A stretch of 39,328 nt of DNA, taken from Bifidobacterium sp. Lineage in GTDB: Bacteria; Actinomycetota; Actinomycetes; Actinomycetales; Bifidobacteriaceae. Of this stretch, positions 32,056 to 39,328 are shown piece by piece. The stretch spans positions 1-39,328 of the forward strand of contig NZ_JALCCV010000021.1 in NCBI RefSeq assembly GCF_022640935.1. The letters run 5' to 3'. Position 1 is the first letter of the stretch. Every line of letters begins with the position of its first letter. The position numbers were made by a program, and so were the translations under genes. The notes under the pieces are model-generated. The model was given only the letters and a program-made list of their open reading frames with translations. It searched no databases and was not told where the DNA came from.

Positions 32056-33795
32056 TCAGTATGAGCCGGTGCCCCGAACCACTGCGCTCACGGTCTTGAA
32101 CAGGATCGCGAGATCGCCGGTCAGCGACCAGCTCTGGATGTAGGAGACGTCGAGCTGCTCGGCCTCGCTCTGGCTCAGGTTGCTGCGGCCCGAGATCTGC
32201 CATGGTCCCGTGATGCCGGGTTTGACGAGCAGGCGCGTGGAGTAGAGGGATTCGTACTGATCGACCTCGTATTGCTGTTGGGGCCGAGGCCCGACCATGC
32301 TCATATCGCCCTTGAACACATTGAAGAATTGCGGGAACTCGTCCAGTGACGTCTTGCGGATGAATTTGCCGAATTCGGTGACGCGCGGATCATTCTTGGC
32401 CTTGAACAGTACGCCGTGCTCGGAGCCTAGCTGCTCGGCGAGGGCCTCATCCTGCTTGTCGGCGTTCACGGTCATCGAGCGGAACTTGTACAGGGTGAAT
32501 GGCTTGCCGTACAGTCCGATGCGTTCCTGCTTGTAGATGGCCGGTCCGCCGTCCTGCGAGCGTACCCGGATCGCGACATAGGCCATGATCGGCGAGGTCA
32601 GGATGATGGCGATCGAGGAACAGATGATGTCGAAAATGCGCTTGCAGATCCTGATGAAGATCGAGTATTGGGGCAATCGTGCGGTGAAGACCGGTGTGAC
32701 CGGGTCGGTGCGCAAATGCAGCGAGGCGCCGTCCATGTCGGCGACGACCGCGCTGAACGCCAGTTCGATGCCCATGGATTCCACGGCGAGCGAGAGCGTG
32801 CGCATGGTTTCCGAATAGCGTTCAATCACATCGGTGACCAGCACGGTCTGCGCCTTGAGGAAGTGCGCGGTCTGGGGCAGGTGGGAGTTCATTGGCAGCA
32901 CGCGCAGGCCGGCCTCGAATTCATCGGCGGGTTCGAAAGGAACGGAAATAAGGTGCTGCGGACCGTCCGCGTCAGCGGTGTTCGAGGCAGAGGCGACCGG
33001 GCACACGGCTATCGGCGCGTAACCCAGGCCGCGATGCTCGCGCAGCAGCCTGACGCGTTCATGGATGCCTTGCGGCGACCCGACGAGAATTGTGGGGTAG
33101 TTGTATTCGCCTTTGTTGCGATTGCGATGCAAAGCTCTGCGCATCAGCCACCGCTCGATGATCGTGAATATGCCGGACAACACGGGCACGAAGAAGGTCA
33201 GCGAGCGGGGGACATCCATTTTGAAGAAATAGCTGACCGTAGCCAGGATGATGAAGTCGACGAAGATCGCCCGCATGATCTTGCTGTAGAGCGCGTATCC
33301 TTCGCCCATGGTATGGCGCTCATAAATATGACTCAGCGCGAGGCTGACAACCCATGTCGCGCAAACGAGAATAAGGTATTCTACGAGCCCGTCGCCCAGC
33401 ACGTTATGTGTTTGCAGGTATCTGTACGAGCCGGGGAATGTGATGAGCACGAGCGTTGCGGAAATCAGCGTCATCACCATATCGAGCGCAACGAGCGTGG
33501 CATTGTAGGTGTAGCTCCATGCAGGCACGTTGTAATCAAAGGGTCGCCATCTGCGACCTTCCTTGGCCCTAGCCGGCCTGCCGTGCGATCCGGCGACAAA
33601 ATAGGAGCCGTCAAAGAAGGTTGGGGGAGCATCATCCTGGTTTGTGCAGGCGGCTTGTGGCGGCTCGGGCGGATTGTTCTGTGATTGCGCCTGCGCCTCG
33701 GCTGCCGCGCCCGTCATCGTTGAAGGGCCGGATACGCGCATGCGCGTCGTTTCTTCCGGCACAGTTGAATGCGCGTATGTGGTCCCCAGATCCAT
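32056..33795 (-). CDS. undecaprenyl-phosphate sugar phosphotransferase (priming transferase)
   Basis: 579 residues of the WbaP/CpsE type. A polar N-terminus of ~80 residues is followed by four helices (near 95-230), a CoA-binding-like linker domain (YPTILVGSPQGIHERVR), a fifth helix and the catalytic domain. The latter carries YKQERIGLYGKPFTLYKFRS near 445, KTSLDEFPQFFNVFKGDMSM near 500 and VGPRP, LVKPGITGPWQISGRS. The enzyme puts the first sugar-1-phosphate (often galactose or glucose) on undecaprenyl phosphate, starting an exopolysaccharide repeat unit. GGAG five bases before ATG 33795 decides the start; upstream TATTAT near 33830 could be its -10 box. Confidence 0.93.
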   Translation of the reverse strand: MDLGTTYAHSTVPEETTRMRVSGPSTMTGAAAEAQAQSQNNPPEPPQAACTNQDDAPPTFFDGSYFVAGSHGRPARAKEGRRWRPFDYNVPAWSYTYNATLVALDMVMTLISATLVLITFPGSYRYLQTHNVLGDGLVEYLILVCATWVVSLALSHIYERHTMGEGYALYSKIMRAIFVDFIILATVSYFFKMDVPRSLTFFVPVLSGIFTIIERWLMRRALHRNRNKGEYNYPTILVGSPQGIHERVRLLREHRGLGYAPIAVCPVASASNTADADGPQHLISVPFEPADEFEAGLRVLPMNSHLPQTAHFLKAQTVLVTDVIERYSETMRTLSLAVESMGIELAFSAVVADMDGASLHLRTDPVTPVFTARLPQYSIFIRICKRIFDIICSSIAIILTSPIMAYVAIRVRSQDGGPAIYKQERIGLYGKPFTLYKFRSMTVNADKQDEALAEQLGSEHGVLFKAKNDPRVTEFGKFIRKTSLDEFPQFFNVFKGDMSMVGPRPQQQYEVDQYESLYSTRLLVKPGITGPWQISGRSNLSQSEAEQLDVSYIQSWSLTGDLAILFKTVSAVVRGTGSY

Positions 33796-34127
33796 GCCTT
33801 CTCCTTCACGTTTCCTGGCCATTTCCTTATAATACGCGGGGGTATTGTTTTTTTGCATATGCTTCGTCGTGGCGGGTGATGCGGTTGCAAGACACACCTT
33901 CACTGGTACGCCGATTATGGCAGGACATTTTTACGTGTGCAAAAAACTTTTCCTCGGACGCACGATGTTGTGACATACATTGCAGCGGGGCGGCTGCCAT
34001 AGGGCAGTTACTATATGGAGAATGTGCAGAAAATGCGGGATTCGCGGTCACGCGCTGAGGCGTGAGGAATAATAAAGCGGATTGTGCCGCGCAACTGGTA
34101 ACAACAGCGGCAGGAATGGGAGACAGC

Positions 34128-35963
34128 ATGGCACCGAGCAGGCACGCCAGTCATGGACAGCCGCTAAAAAGGCACCATATCTGGCCGTGGGTTGTAGGCG
34201 TGATCGTCATATTGATTGTGATCCTCGCAGCCGCAGGGATAGTCGGCATGCGATTCTATTCGCAGGCGAAGCAGGTCCGAGATCACGAGCAGAAGGCGCT
34301 GCAGATGGTGGGCGCATTTTCCGATGTCACGAACGCCGACGAGATGACGCGCCTGCAGGCCCAGCTTCCCGCCATCCGGCAGGAGACCAGCGCAGCGAAG
34401 GGCATCGCGCACGGCACGCTGTGGAATTACGCGAAGAAGCTGCCGAAAGTCGGCGACGACGTGACCACGGTGCAAGGCATGACGACTGCGGTCGACAGCA
34501 TCATGGGCGATGCCGTCCCGGGGTTCGTCAACGCCGTCACCGGCCTGCAATCTTCGCAGCTGACCACGGGCGACGGGCAACTCAACCTCCAGCCGATCCT
34601 GAACGCGCAGAAAAGCATTGCATCCGCTAACGTCGTGCTGCAGCAGCAGGTGGCTGATTTCAACAACTTGCCGAACCCCAGCATCAGCCAGGTCAAGGAT
34701 TCCTACGACACTGCGAAAACAAGCCTGAACAGCGTGGCAAAATCCGTCGATTCCCTGTCCAAGGCCATGAACATCCTCCCTGATTTTCTCGGGTCGTCGC
34801 AGCCGAGGAACTATCTCATCATGTCGATGACGACCTCCGAAGCGCGCTCTGCCGGAGGGCTGATTGGTTCGGTCGGTATGATGACGACGAATAATGGCAA
34901 GATATCGATCGGCGATTTCCTTCCGAATCAGGTGTATATCCCCTATGGCGCGGGTGCCCCCACCAATGACGAGTACCGCGTCTTCCACGGCTGGGGTCCG
35001 TTGCACATGTCGTTCGACGTGCGCGATCTGGCGGTGTATCCGGATGCGTCTCGATCCGCCGAGGGAATCCGGGCGATCTGGCAGCGCACATCGTGGGGCA
35101 AAAAACAGAACGTTGATGGCGTGCTGTTGCTCGATCCGGTGTTCCTACAGGAGCTGATCGGCATCAACGGCGACGTCAAGCTGAGCGACGGCAGAGTACT
35201 CACCGGCAAGAACACGGCCGAATTCCTGCTCAACACCGTATATAAGGAATATCCGGTTGCGCAGCAGGACTTGTATTTCCAGCAGGTGGCAACGCAGAGC
35301 ATCGGCAACATGTTCTCGAATATGAACGTGAAGAAGCTGGCGCAGACTGCGGATATCATGGGCACGATGGCGGCCGGGCGGCATTTCTCGATGTACTCGT
35401 TCGACAAGAACGTCGAGAAGACCATCAGCGACGCGGGCTTCACCGCGCAAACGCCGAGCAGCGAGGAGCATCCGGCCGTGGGCGTGTATGTCACCGAGCA
35501 GCACGGCTCGAAGCTGGACTGGTACATCCACCGCACGTCGAATATCACCAGATCATCTTGCAACGCGAACGGCTCGCAGACATACACCGTGCGGTACACG
35601 CTTGAAAACACGCTCAACAGCGGCGACATCGCGGGCTTGCCTGAGTATATCGTCGGCCACGAGCAAGACGGCATGGCTCCTGGCACCGCAATGGAGAAGA
35701 CCCTCCTGTACGCTCCGGCCGGTGGAAGCCTGTCTAACCTGAATATCAGCGGCAGCGTTTCGGGTCAGCGCAAGGAAACCATCAACGGCAAGTCGGTGCA
35801 GGCGTTCAATCTGTTGCTGAAGCCCGGGCAGAAGGCCACTCTTACGTTTGACGTAACGACATCAAGCAAGTCGGTTTCCGACCTGACGGTGGACCAGACC
35901 CCTATGGGCTGGGCCGACACGGGCGTCACGGTCAATACGAACGCCTGCGCGATAGGGAAGTGA
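34128..35963 (+). CDS. DUF4012 envelope protein
   Basis: 611 residues: a basic cytoplasmic start, one membrane helix (PWVVGVIVILIVILAAAGIV, near residue 20) and a large outer part. The block SQPRNYLIMSMTTSEARSAG, with GGLIGSVGMM next, is the DUF4012 hallmark. A helical region (residues 45-210) precedes it. The domain is common in polysaccharide loci of actinobacteria; its biochemical role is not established. GGGAGA five bases before ATG 34128 fixes the start. The phosphatase gene follows after four bases, so they share an operon, divergent from the priming transferase. The 330-base spacer before it holds AT-rich stretches (ACTATATGG, AATAATAAAG) that may be promoters. Confidence 0.88.
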   Translation: MAPSRHASHGQPLKRHHIWPWVVGVIVILIVILAAAGIVGMRFYSQAKQVRDHEQKALQMVGAFSDVTNADEMTRLQAQLPAIRQETSAAKGIAHGTLWNYAKKLPKVGDDVTTVQGMTTAVDSIMGDAVPGFVNAVTGLQSSQLTTGDGQLNLQPILNAQKSIASANVVLQQQVADFNNLPNPSISQVKDSYDTAKTSLNSVAKSVDSLSKAMNILPDFLGSSQPRNYLIMSMTTSEARSAGGLIGSVGMMTTNNGKISIGDFLPNQVYIPYGAGAPTNDEYRVFHGWGPLHMSFDVRDLAVYPDASRSAEGIRAIWQRTSWGKKQNVDGVLLLDPVFLQELIGINGDVKLSDGRVLTGKNTAEFLLNTVYKEYPVAQQDLYFQQVATQSIGNMFSNMNVKKLAQTADIMGTMAAGRHFSMYSFDKNVEKTISDAGFTAQTPSSEEHPAVGVYVTEQHGSKLDWYIHRTSNITRSSCNANGSQTYTVRYTLENTLNSGDIAGLPEYIVGHEQDGMAPGTAMEKTLLYAPAGGSLSNLNISGSVSGQRKETINGKSVQAFNLLLKPGQKATLTFDVTTSSKSVSDLTVDQTPMGWADTGVTVNTNACAIGK

Positions 35964-35967
35964 TCTC

Positions 35968-36558
35968 ATGCATATCATGTTCGTTTGCACCGGCAATATC
36001 TGCCGCTCCCCGATGGGGGAGCTGCTGTTGACCCGATACTTGCGCGGTACCAGCATACGGGTGTCGAGCGCGGGGACAAAGGGCCTGACGACGCACCAGA
36101 TTGACCCGTCGGCCCGGCGGATCATGGACAGCATCGGCATCGATTCCAGCGGTTTCCGGTCCCGCAGGCTCACCCGCTCCATGGTGCAGTCCGCCGACCT
36201 GATCCTGTGCTTCGAGCAAAGCCAGCGCAAAAGCATCGTCACCTTGGTACCCACCGCCGTGCGCTATACCTTTCTGCTCGGCGACTTCGCTAACATGTGC
36301 GAATACTGCGCCCAGCGCGGCCTCATCAGCGGCACGACAGTTCAGCAACGTCTGCAATCCGTCATCGCCCAGTCGGCCATGGTGCATCCTCTGCTCCCCG
36401 ACTCACAGGATATCGAAGACCCGCACGGCCAGGAATTCGAAAAATTCCACGACGCCGCCGACGCTACGAACACCGAGATCCGCCGGATTCTGACGAGCAT
36501 GCGCAAGCATTATCAGGTGGAGCATTCGCCGGAGCATGTTCTGATTACAGAACGATAG
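35968..36558 (+). CDS. low-molecular-weight protein tyrosine phosphatase
   Basis: 196 residues. The phosphate loop CTGNICRSP begins at Cys7 of MHIMFVCTGNICRSPMGELL, and the general-acid aspartate is in SQDIEDPHGQEFEKFHD near 150. Wzb-type enzymes dephosphorylate the tyrosine autokinase that controls polysaccharide chain length and export. No kinase gene is in the window, although a possible chain-length remnant lies downstream. The protein is some 40 residues longer than the minimal family size because of extra residues near 105-130 and a C-terminal tail. It is translated just after the DUF4012 gene. Confidence 0.92.
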   Translation: MHIMFVCTGNICRSPMGELLLTRYLRGTSIRVSSAGTKGLTTHQIDPSARRIMDSIGIDSSGFRSRRLTRSMVQSADLILCFEQSQRKSIVTLVPTAVRYTFLLGDFANMCEYCAQRGLISGTTVQQRLQSVIAQSAMVHPLLPDSQDIEDPHGQEFEKFHDAADATNTEIRRILTSMRKHYQVEHSPEHVLITER

Positions 36559-36942
36559 GGTATGCATTTGGTGTGAGCCCAATTCATGTGTGTTCTGTTG
36601 GCAACGGTGAATATAAGGAAGGTCTGCTTGGATTTTGTCGATAAACGCAATAGAGCATGACGATGTGCCTAGCTTTTATCTCACACTATATCGGTCGTAC
36701 TGCTTGAGGTTGGGTTCCTAGGTAAAGAAAACTGCGGTGGAATGGCGAATGCGCTTACGAAATGTGTGGGAGCTACCGACAGTATTGAATGTCTCTGCCT
36801 GACGACCGCTCACTGGACCTCGCCGGCATGAAGCATGCATGATGGGAATTTGCGTTCAAAGTATTTGCTTCCTTTCTGCCGGTGATTGGACGGATGGCGG
36901 AGAAAGCACAAGGCAAACCGCTGGGAATTATAGACAGGGTAA
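36559..36942. other. spacer without recognisable gene
   Basis: Short open stretches only, with many stops in all frames. I see no promoter, repeat or RNA gene that can be supported. It may be part of the decayed region that follows. Confidence 0.5.
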
Positions 36943-37439
36943 CGTCACATCATCCAGAAATCCGACATTATGCTGAATGCCCTGACAGGTCGGGACGCCA
37001 TAGTGGTGGGGGACGCATCGCTTGCCGCGAATGATTCCACCAGCGACGGTTTTAACTCCCCTGGCAGTTTTAACGAATCGGTAGTTGCCGATGTCGGATG
37101 AGTTCAAGAACTCTTCTTGAAGAATGTCTCTGAGAGTGCTGGGAAAGTTGCTGACGGTGATAGTCGTCGAAATGGACGCTGTAAGGGCTCCTGTTCGGTG
37201 TTGTTTCAGTGGAATATGGGACGATATCGTGCGTTGACGCGGATGCTCCAGTTAGCCGAGCCGCCTTGCAACGGGTGGAGCGTATTGGCGCAGATTCTGG
37301 TATTGTGTGCCGCGTGCCGTTGTCCTTCGGCGGTGTTCTGCCCGGAGGCAAAGAGATTCGTGGAGCTGCCTCCCCACCGCCGTCCCCTATCGCAATTTCG
37401 GTATTCAACCGGGCGTATCCTGTCGAACAGCACCACTGA
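36943..37439 (+). pseudogene. fragments of a decayed gene, perhaps a chain-length (Wzz-like) protein
   Basis: Two coding-like pieces in different frames. The first (36943-37101) contains MLNALTGRDAIVVGDASLAA and then STSDGFNSPGSFNESVVADV. The second (37209-37439) has CVDADAPVSRAALQRVERIG and ends SPIAISVFNRAYPVEQHH. The pattern (variable outer segment, SPGSFN..VV..VG, DADAP..AA, then a Val-rich strand ending near A.P) resembles the periplasmic part of Wzz/CpsC-type proteins. The first part, both membrane helices and the kinase domain are missing. Position between the tyrosine phosphatase and the polymerase fits this idea. Identity is a guess from pattern. Confidence 0.35.
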
Positions 37440-37475
37440 TTGATGGCATCACTGATGAATCCCGAGAGGACGGGT

Positions 37476-38951
37476 ATGGCGAACCGTATGAATAATCGCA
37501 ATGAGCCGGCGCATCGGCGTCAACGTCAACCGAATCCCGCCGGTACCACGGATCAGTCGAATCAGCAGCTCTCGCAGCCCGACCGGCAGAGGGTGGCGCT
37601 CGATTCGACCCCGGAGCTTCCACTTGTTCCGGCTGTTGCGGCAGCTCCATCAATGCCAACAACCACGTCCCAGAAGTCTGCGATTATCTCCGAGCCGTCC
37701 GACCTGCTGTTCTATACCGCGCTTGCGCTCCTGCCGGTGGACGGCACGGTGGCGGGCATTCCGCTGCCGTATTGGACGCCGCTGTCGCCGTGGCTGTTTC
37801 TGGCTTATGCACTGGTCAATGCCCGGCTGCTCAGAACCGTTGCCAGGCGCTATCTGCCGTTCGTGCTGTTCCCGCTGCTGCTGGTGCTCGTGTCCTGCTA
37901 CGGCTGGACCACCATCGGCTTCCATGGCTGGGCTGCGGCCCGCTCCATCGGCTCGGTGGTGCTGGGATTGGCGTGTCTGGCATCTCTGGAGATTGCGCTG
38001 CGCATCAAGCGGCTGCCGTGGAAACCCATGGTCACCGTGCTCGTGGCGGCTTACGGTGTCGCGTTCCTGGTCGGCATGGTGCAGTGGGCCGGCGTGCAAT
38101 GGCACGTGGCCGGCATCAAACAGTTCTTCGCCAGACTCATGTACCGCAACTACACATGGCAGCGCCCGCAGTTCCTGTTCGCTGAGCCGAGCTATATCGG
38201 CATGCATCTGTTCGGCGTCCTGCTGCCGGTCTACTGGCTGACCAAAGACCGTCGTGTCGCGGTGGTGATCCCCGTGTTCGCGCTCGGCTCGCTGCTCATG
38301 GGCGCCGGCACCAGAATCGTCATCGATGTGGTCGTGGCGGGGGTGTTGTGGCTGGCGGCGTTGATCAACTTCCGGCGCCGTGGGGCCACGATTGGCGCGG
38401 TGTCCGGCATCGGAGTCGTGATGGCGGGGGGAGTAGCCGCGGTATTCCTTGATCCACGGCTCAGCAAACTGGCTAGCGACGGCCTGTTGAAAGACGACCA
38501 GTCGATGAGCGCCAGGATCTTCCACATGCTGGCTCCCGCCTGGGCATGGACACATGACCTGTGGCACACGCTGTTCGGCTGGGGCGCGGGCAACATCTCG
38601 AACGCGGTGCGCACCGGATATTGGGGTGCCCGGCGCTGGTATGACGCCCGAGGAGGGCTGGTCAACAACGAGATCCGAGGTCTGCAGAACCCGCCCGCAG
38701 ACACGTTCACCATGAGTGCCTACGTCAGCTTCATCACCGAATTCGGCGTGCTCGTCATGTTGCTTCTGGTGGTGCTGGTGGTGGTGTCCCTAAGTGTGCA
38801 CCATGCGTGGAACCGGACCACGGTGTGCTGGCTTATTCTGGTTGCATACCTGTATATTCAGTTTGAGGCGTATGCGTTTTATGGCTTGGCGTTGGTGGTG
38901 TGGGGTGCTTATAACTCGTATCGTGCACAGATTATGGATCGTGATGAGTAG
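37476..38951 (+). CDS. O-antigen ligase/polymerase-like membrane protein
   Basis: 491 residues. A disordered start (Asn, Gln, Arg, Pro, to about residue 80) is followed by ten to twelve helices. Between middle helices lies RNYTWQRPQFLFAEPSYIGM, where AEPS is typical of Wzy/O-antigen ligase-like proteins of Gram-positive exopolysaccharide loci, and a large outer loop with LFGWGAGNISNAVRTGYWG comes before the last helices. Such proteins join repeat units outside the membrane. GAGAGGA five bases before ATG 37476 favours this start over ATG 37455 or TTG 37440. It belongs to the locus headed by the priming transferase; no flippase of the Wzx type is seen in the window. Confidence 0.8.
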   Translation: MANRMNNRNEPAHRRQRQPNPAGTTDQSNQQLSQPDRQRVALDSTPELPLVPAVAAAPSMPTTTSQKSAIISEPSDLLFYTALALLPVDGTVAGIPLPYWTPLSPWLFLAYALVNARLLRTVARRYLPFVLFPLLLVLVSCYGWTTIGFHGWAAARSIGSVVLGLACLASLEIALRIKRLPWKPMVTVLVAAYGVAFLVGMVQWAGVQWHVAGIKQFFARLMYRNYTWQRPQFLFAEPSYIGMHLFGVLLPVYWLTKDRRVAVVIPVFALGSLLMGAGTRIVIDVVVAGVLWLAALINFRRRGATIGAVSGIGVVMAGGVAAVFLDPRLSKLASDGLLKDDQSMSARIFHMLAPAWAWTHDLWHTLFGWGAGNISNAVRTGYWGARRWYDARGGLVNNEIRGLQNPPADTFTMSAYVSFITEFGVLVMLLLVVLVVVSLSVHHAWNRTTVCWLILVAYLYIQFEAYAFYGLALVVWGAYNSYRAQIMDRDE

Positions 38952-39291
38952 CGCATTGCCTGAGGTGATACTGACGAGATTTACCCACTATAGGATAGCA
39001 AACTACTTATGAGTTGAGATTGACTGCTATCGATGTATACGGAACTAGTAGACTATCTCTGGTATTCAGAGACAGTTAGTACTTAGTTGTTGTATGAACA
39101 TTGAAAAATATAGAGTCAAGTCAAATTCATTTATAGGCAATATTGATGCTCACAGATTTTTATTAAACGATAACGCCCGGTTTTTTGCGCAAATTTGTTG
39201 GGGCTTTTTGGAGTAGTGGAGCGTAGCCCGTCCTGTGTGTACGATTTTCAATCGCTGAAAGTGAAAACCGATTGGAAAGCAGGTGCGGGCC
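38952..39291. other. AT-rich spacer at the right end
   Basis: No gene. The stretch from 38990 to about 39190 is clearly richer in A and T than the coding DNA before it. Just before the last reading frame are CAATCG (39249-39254) and CGATTG (39269-39274), a short inverted repeat. It may be promoter DNA or the edge of a mobile element. Confidence 0.45.
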
Positions 39292-39328
39292 ATGCCCAAG
39301 CACATTTTACAGGTCAACCGACCTATGC
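39292..39328 (+). CDS. start of an unidentified gene (cut by window edge)
   Basis: ATG 39292 opens MPKHILQVNRPM and runs out of the window after 12 codons. GGAAAG and AGGTG lie upstream at acceptable distances. Too short to name; a transposase is possible given the AT-rich edge, but nothing proves it. Confidence 0.35.
   Translation, partial: MPKHILQVNRPM

Noticed and set aside
37070..37501. 143-residue minus-strand frame in the region before the polymerase
   Set aside because: Runs through the start of the polymerase gene, has no ribosome site and no family motif; the plus-strand fragments look more protein-like.

Overview
The window looks like chromosomal DNA of a Bifidobacterium or close relative. 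This is inferred from the high-GC coding style, dTDP-rhamnose genes, mevalonate-pathway genes in an actinobacterial setting, a C69 dipeptidase, and the overall make-up of the surface-polysaccharide loci. The species cannot be named from the sequence alone. Most of the window makes, exports or polymerises cell-surface polysaccharide.

Bases 1-10400: the 3' end of rfbB (dTDP-glucose 4,6-dehydratase) is followed on the minus strand by a NUDIX hydrolase and a large broken gene with two frameshifts. Next come a flippase-like membrane protein, a sugar epimerase and a GT4 glycosyltransferase, which form one plus-strand operon that looks lower in GC than what follows. A polyprenyl-phosphate sugar synthase-like GT2 (minus), rfbA (plus) and a large GT-C-like membrane glycosyltransferase complete the block. 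A tRNA-Ser(GGA) gene on the minus strand marks its edge.

Bases 10800-21020: this set resembles the mycobacterial galactan machinery. It holds a GlfT2-like galactofuranosyltransferase, a Wzm/Wzt ABC exporter whose ATPase carries a C-terminal glycan-recognition domain, UDP-galactopyranose mutase (Glf), a second, longer GlfT2-like enzyme, and two more GT2 enzymes. Together they could make UDP-galactofuranose, polymerise it on a lipid carrier in the cytoplasm and export the finished chain.

Bases 21150-31760: mostly housekeeping or accessory genes. They are mevalonate kinase and diphosphomevalonate decarboxylase (isoprenoid and hence lipid-carrier supply), a glutaredoxin-like protein, a C69 dipeptidase, a HAD phosphatase, a TetR regulator with a long low-complexity tail, a truncated aldo/keto reductase, a membrane-anchored HNH nuclease and a DHA2-type MFS exporter. 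Between the reductase remnant and the nuclease is a 600-base gene-free stretch with three copies of a 12-base motif.

Bases 32050-38951: a second polysaccharide locus of the Wzy type. It has a priming sugar-phosphate transferase, a DUF4012 envelope protein, a low-molecular-weight tyrosine phosphatase and an O-antigen ligase/polymerase-like membrane protein. The 900 bases between the last two carry coding-like fragments that may be a decayed chain-length regulator. The window ends in an AT-rich spacer and the first codons of an unidentified gene.
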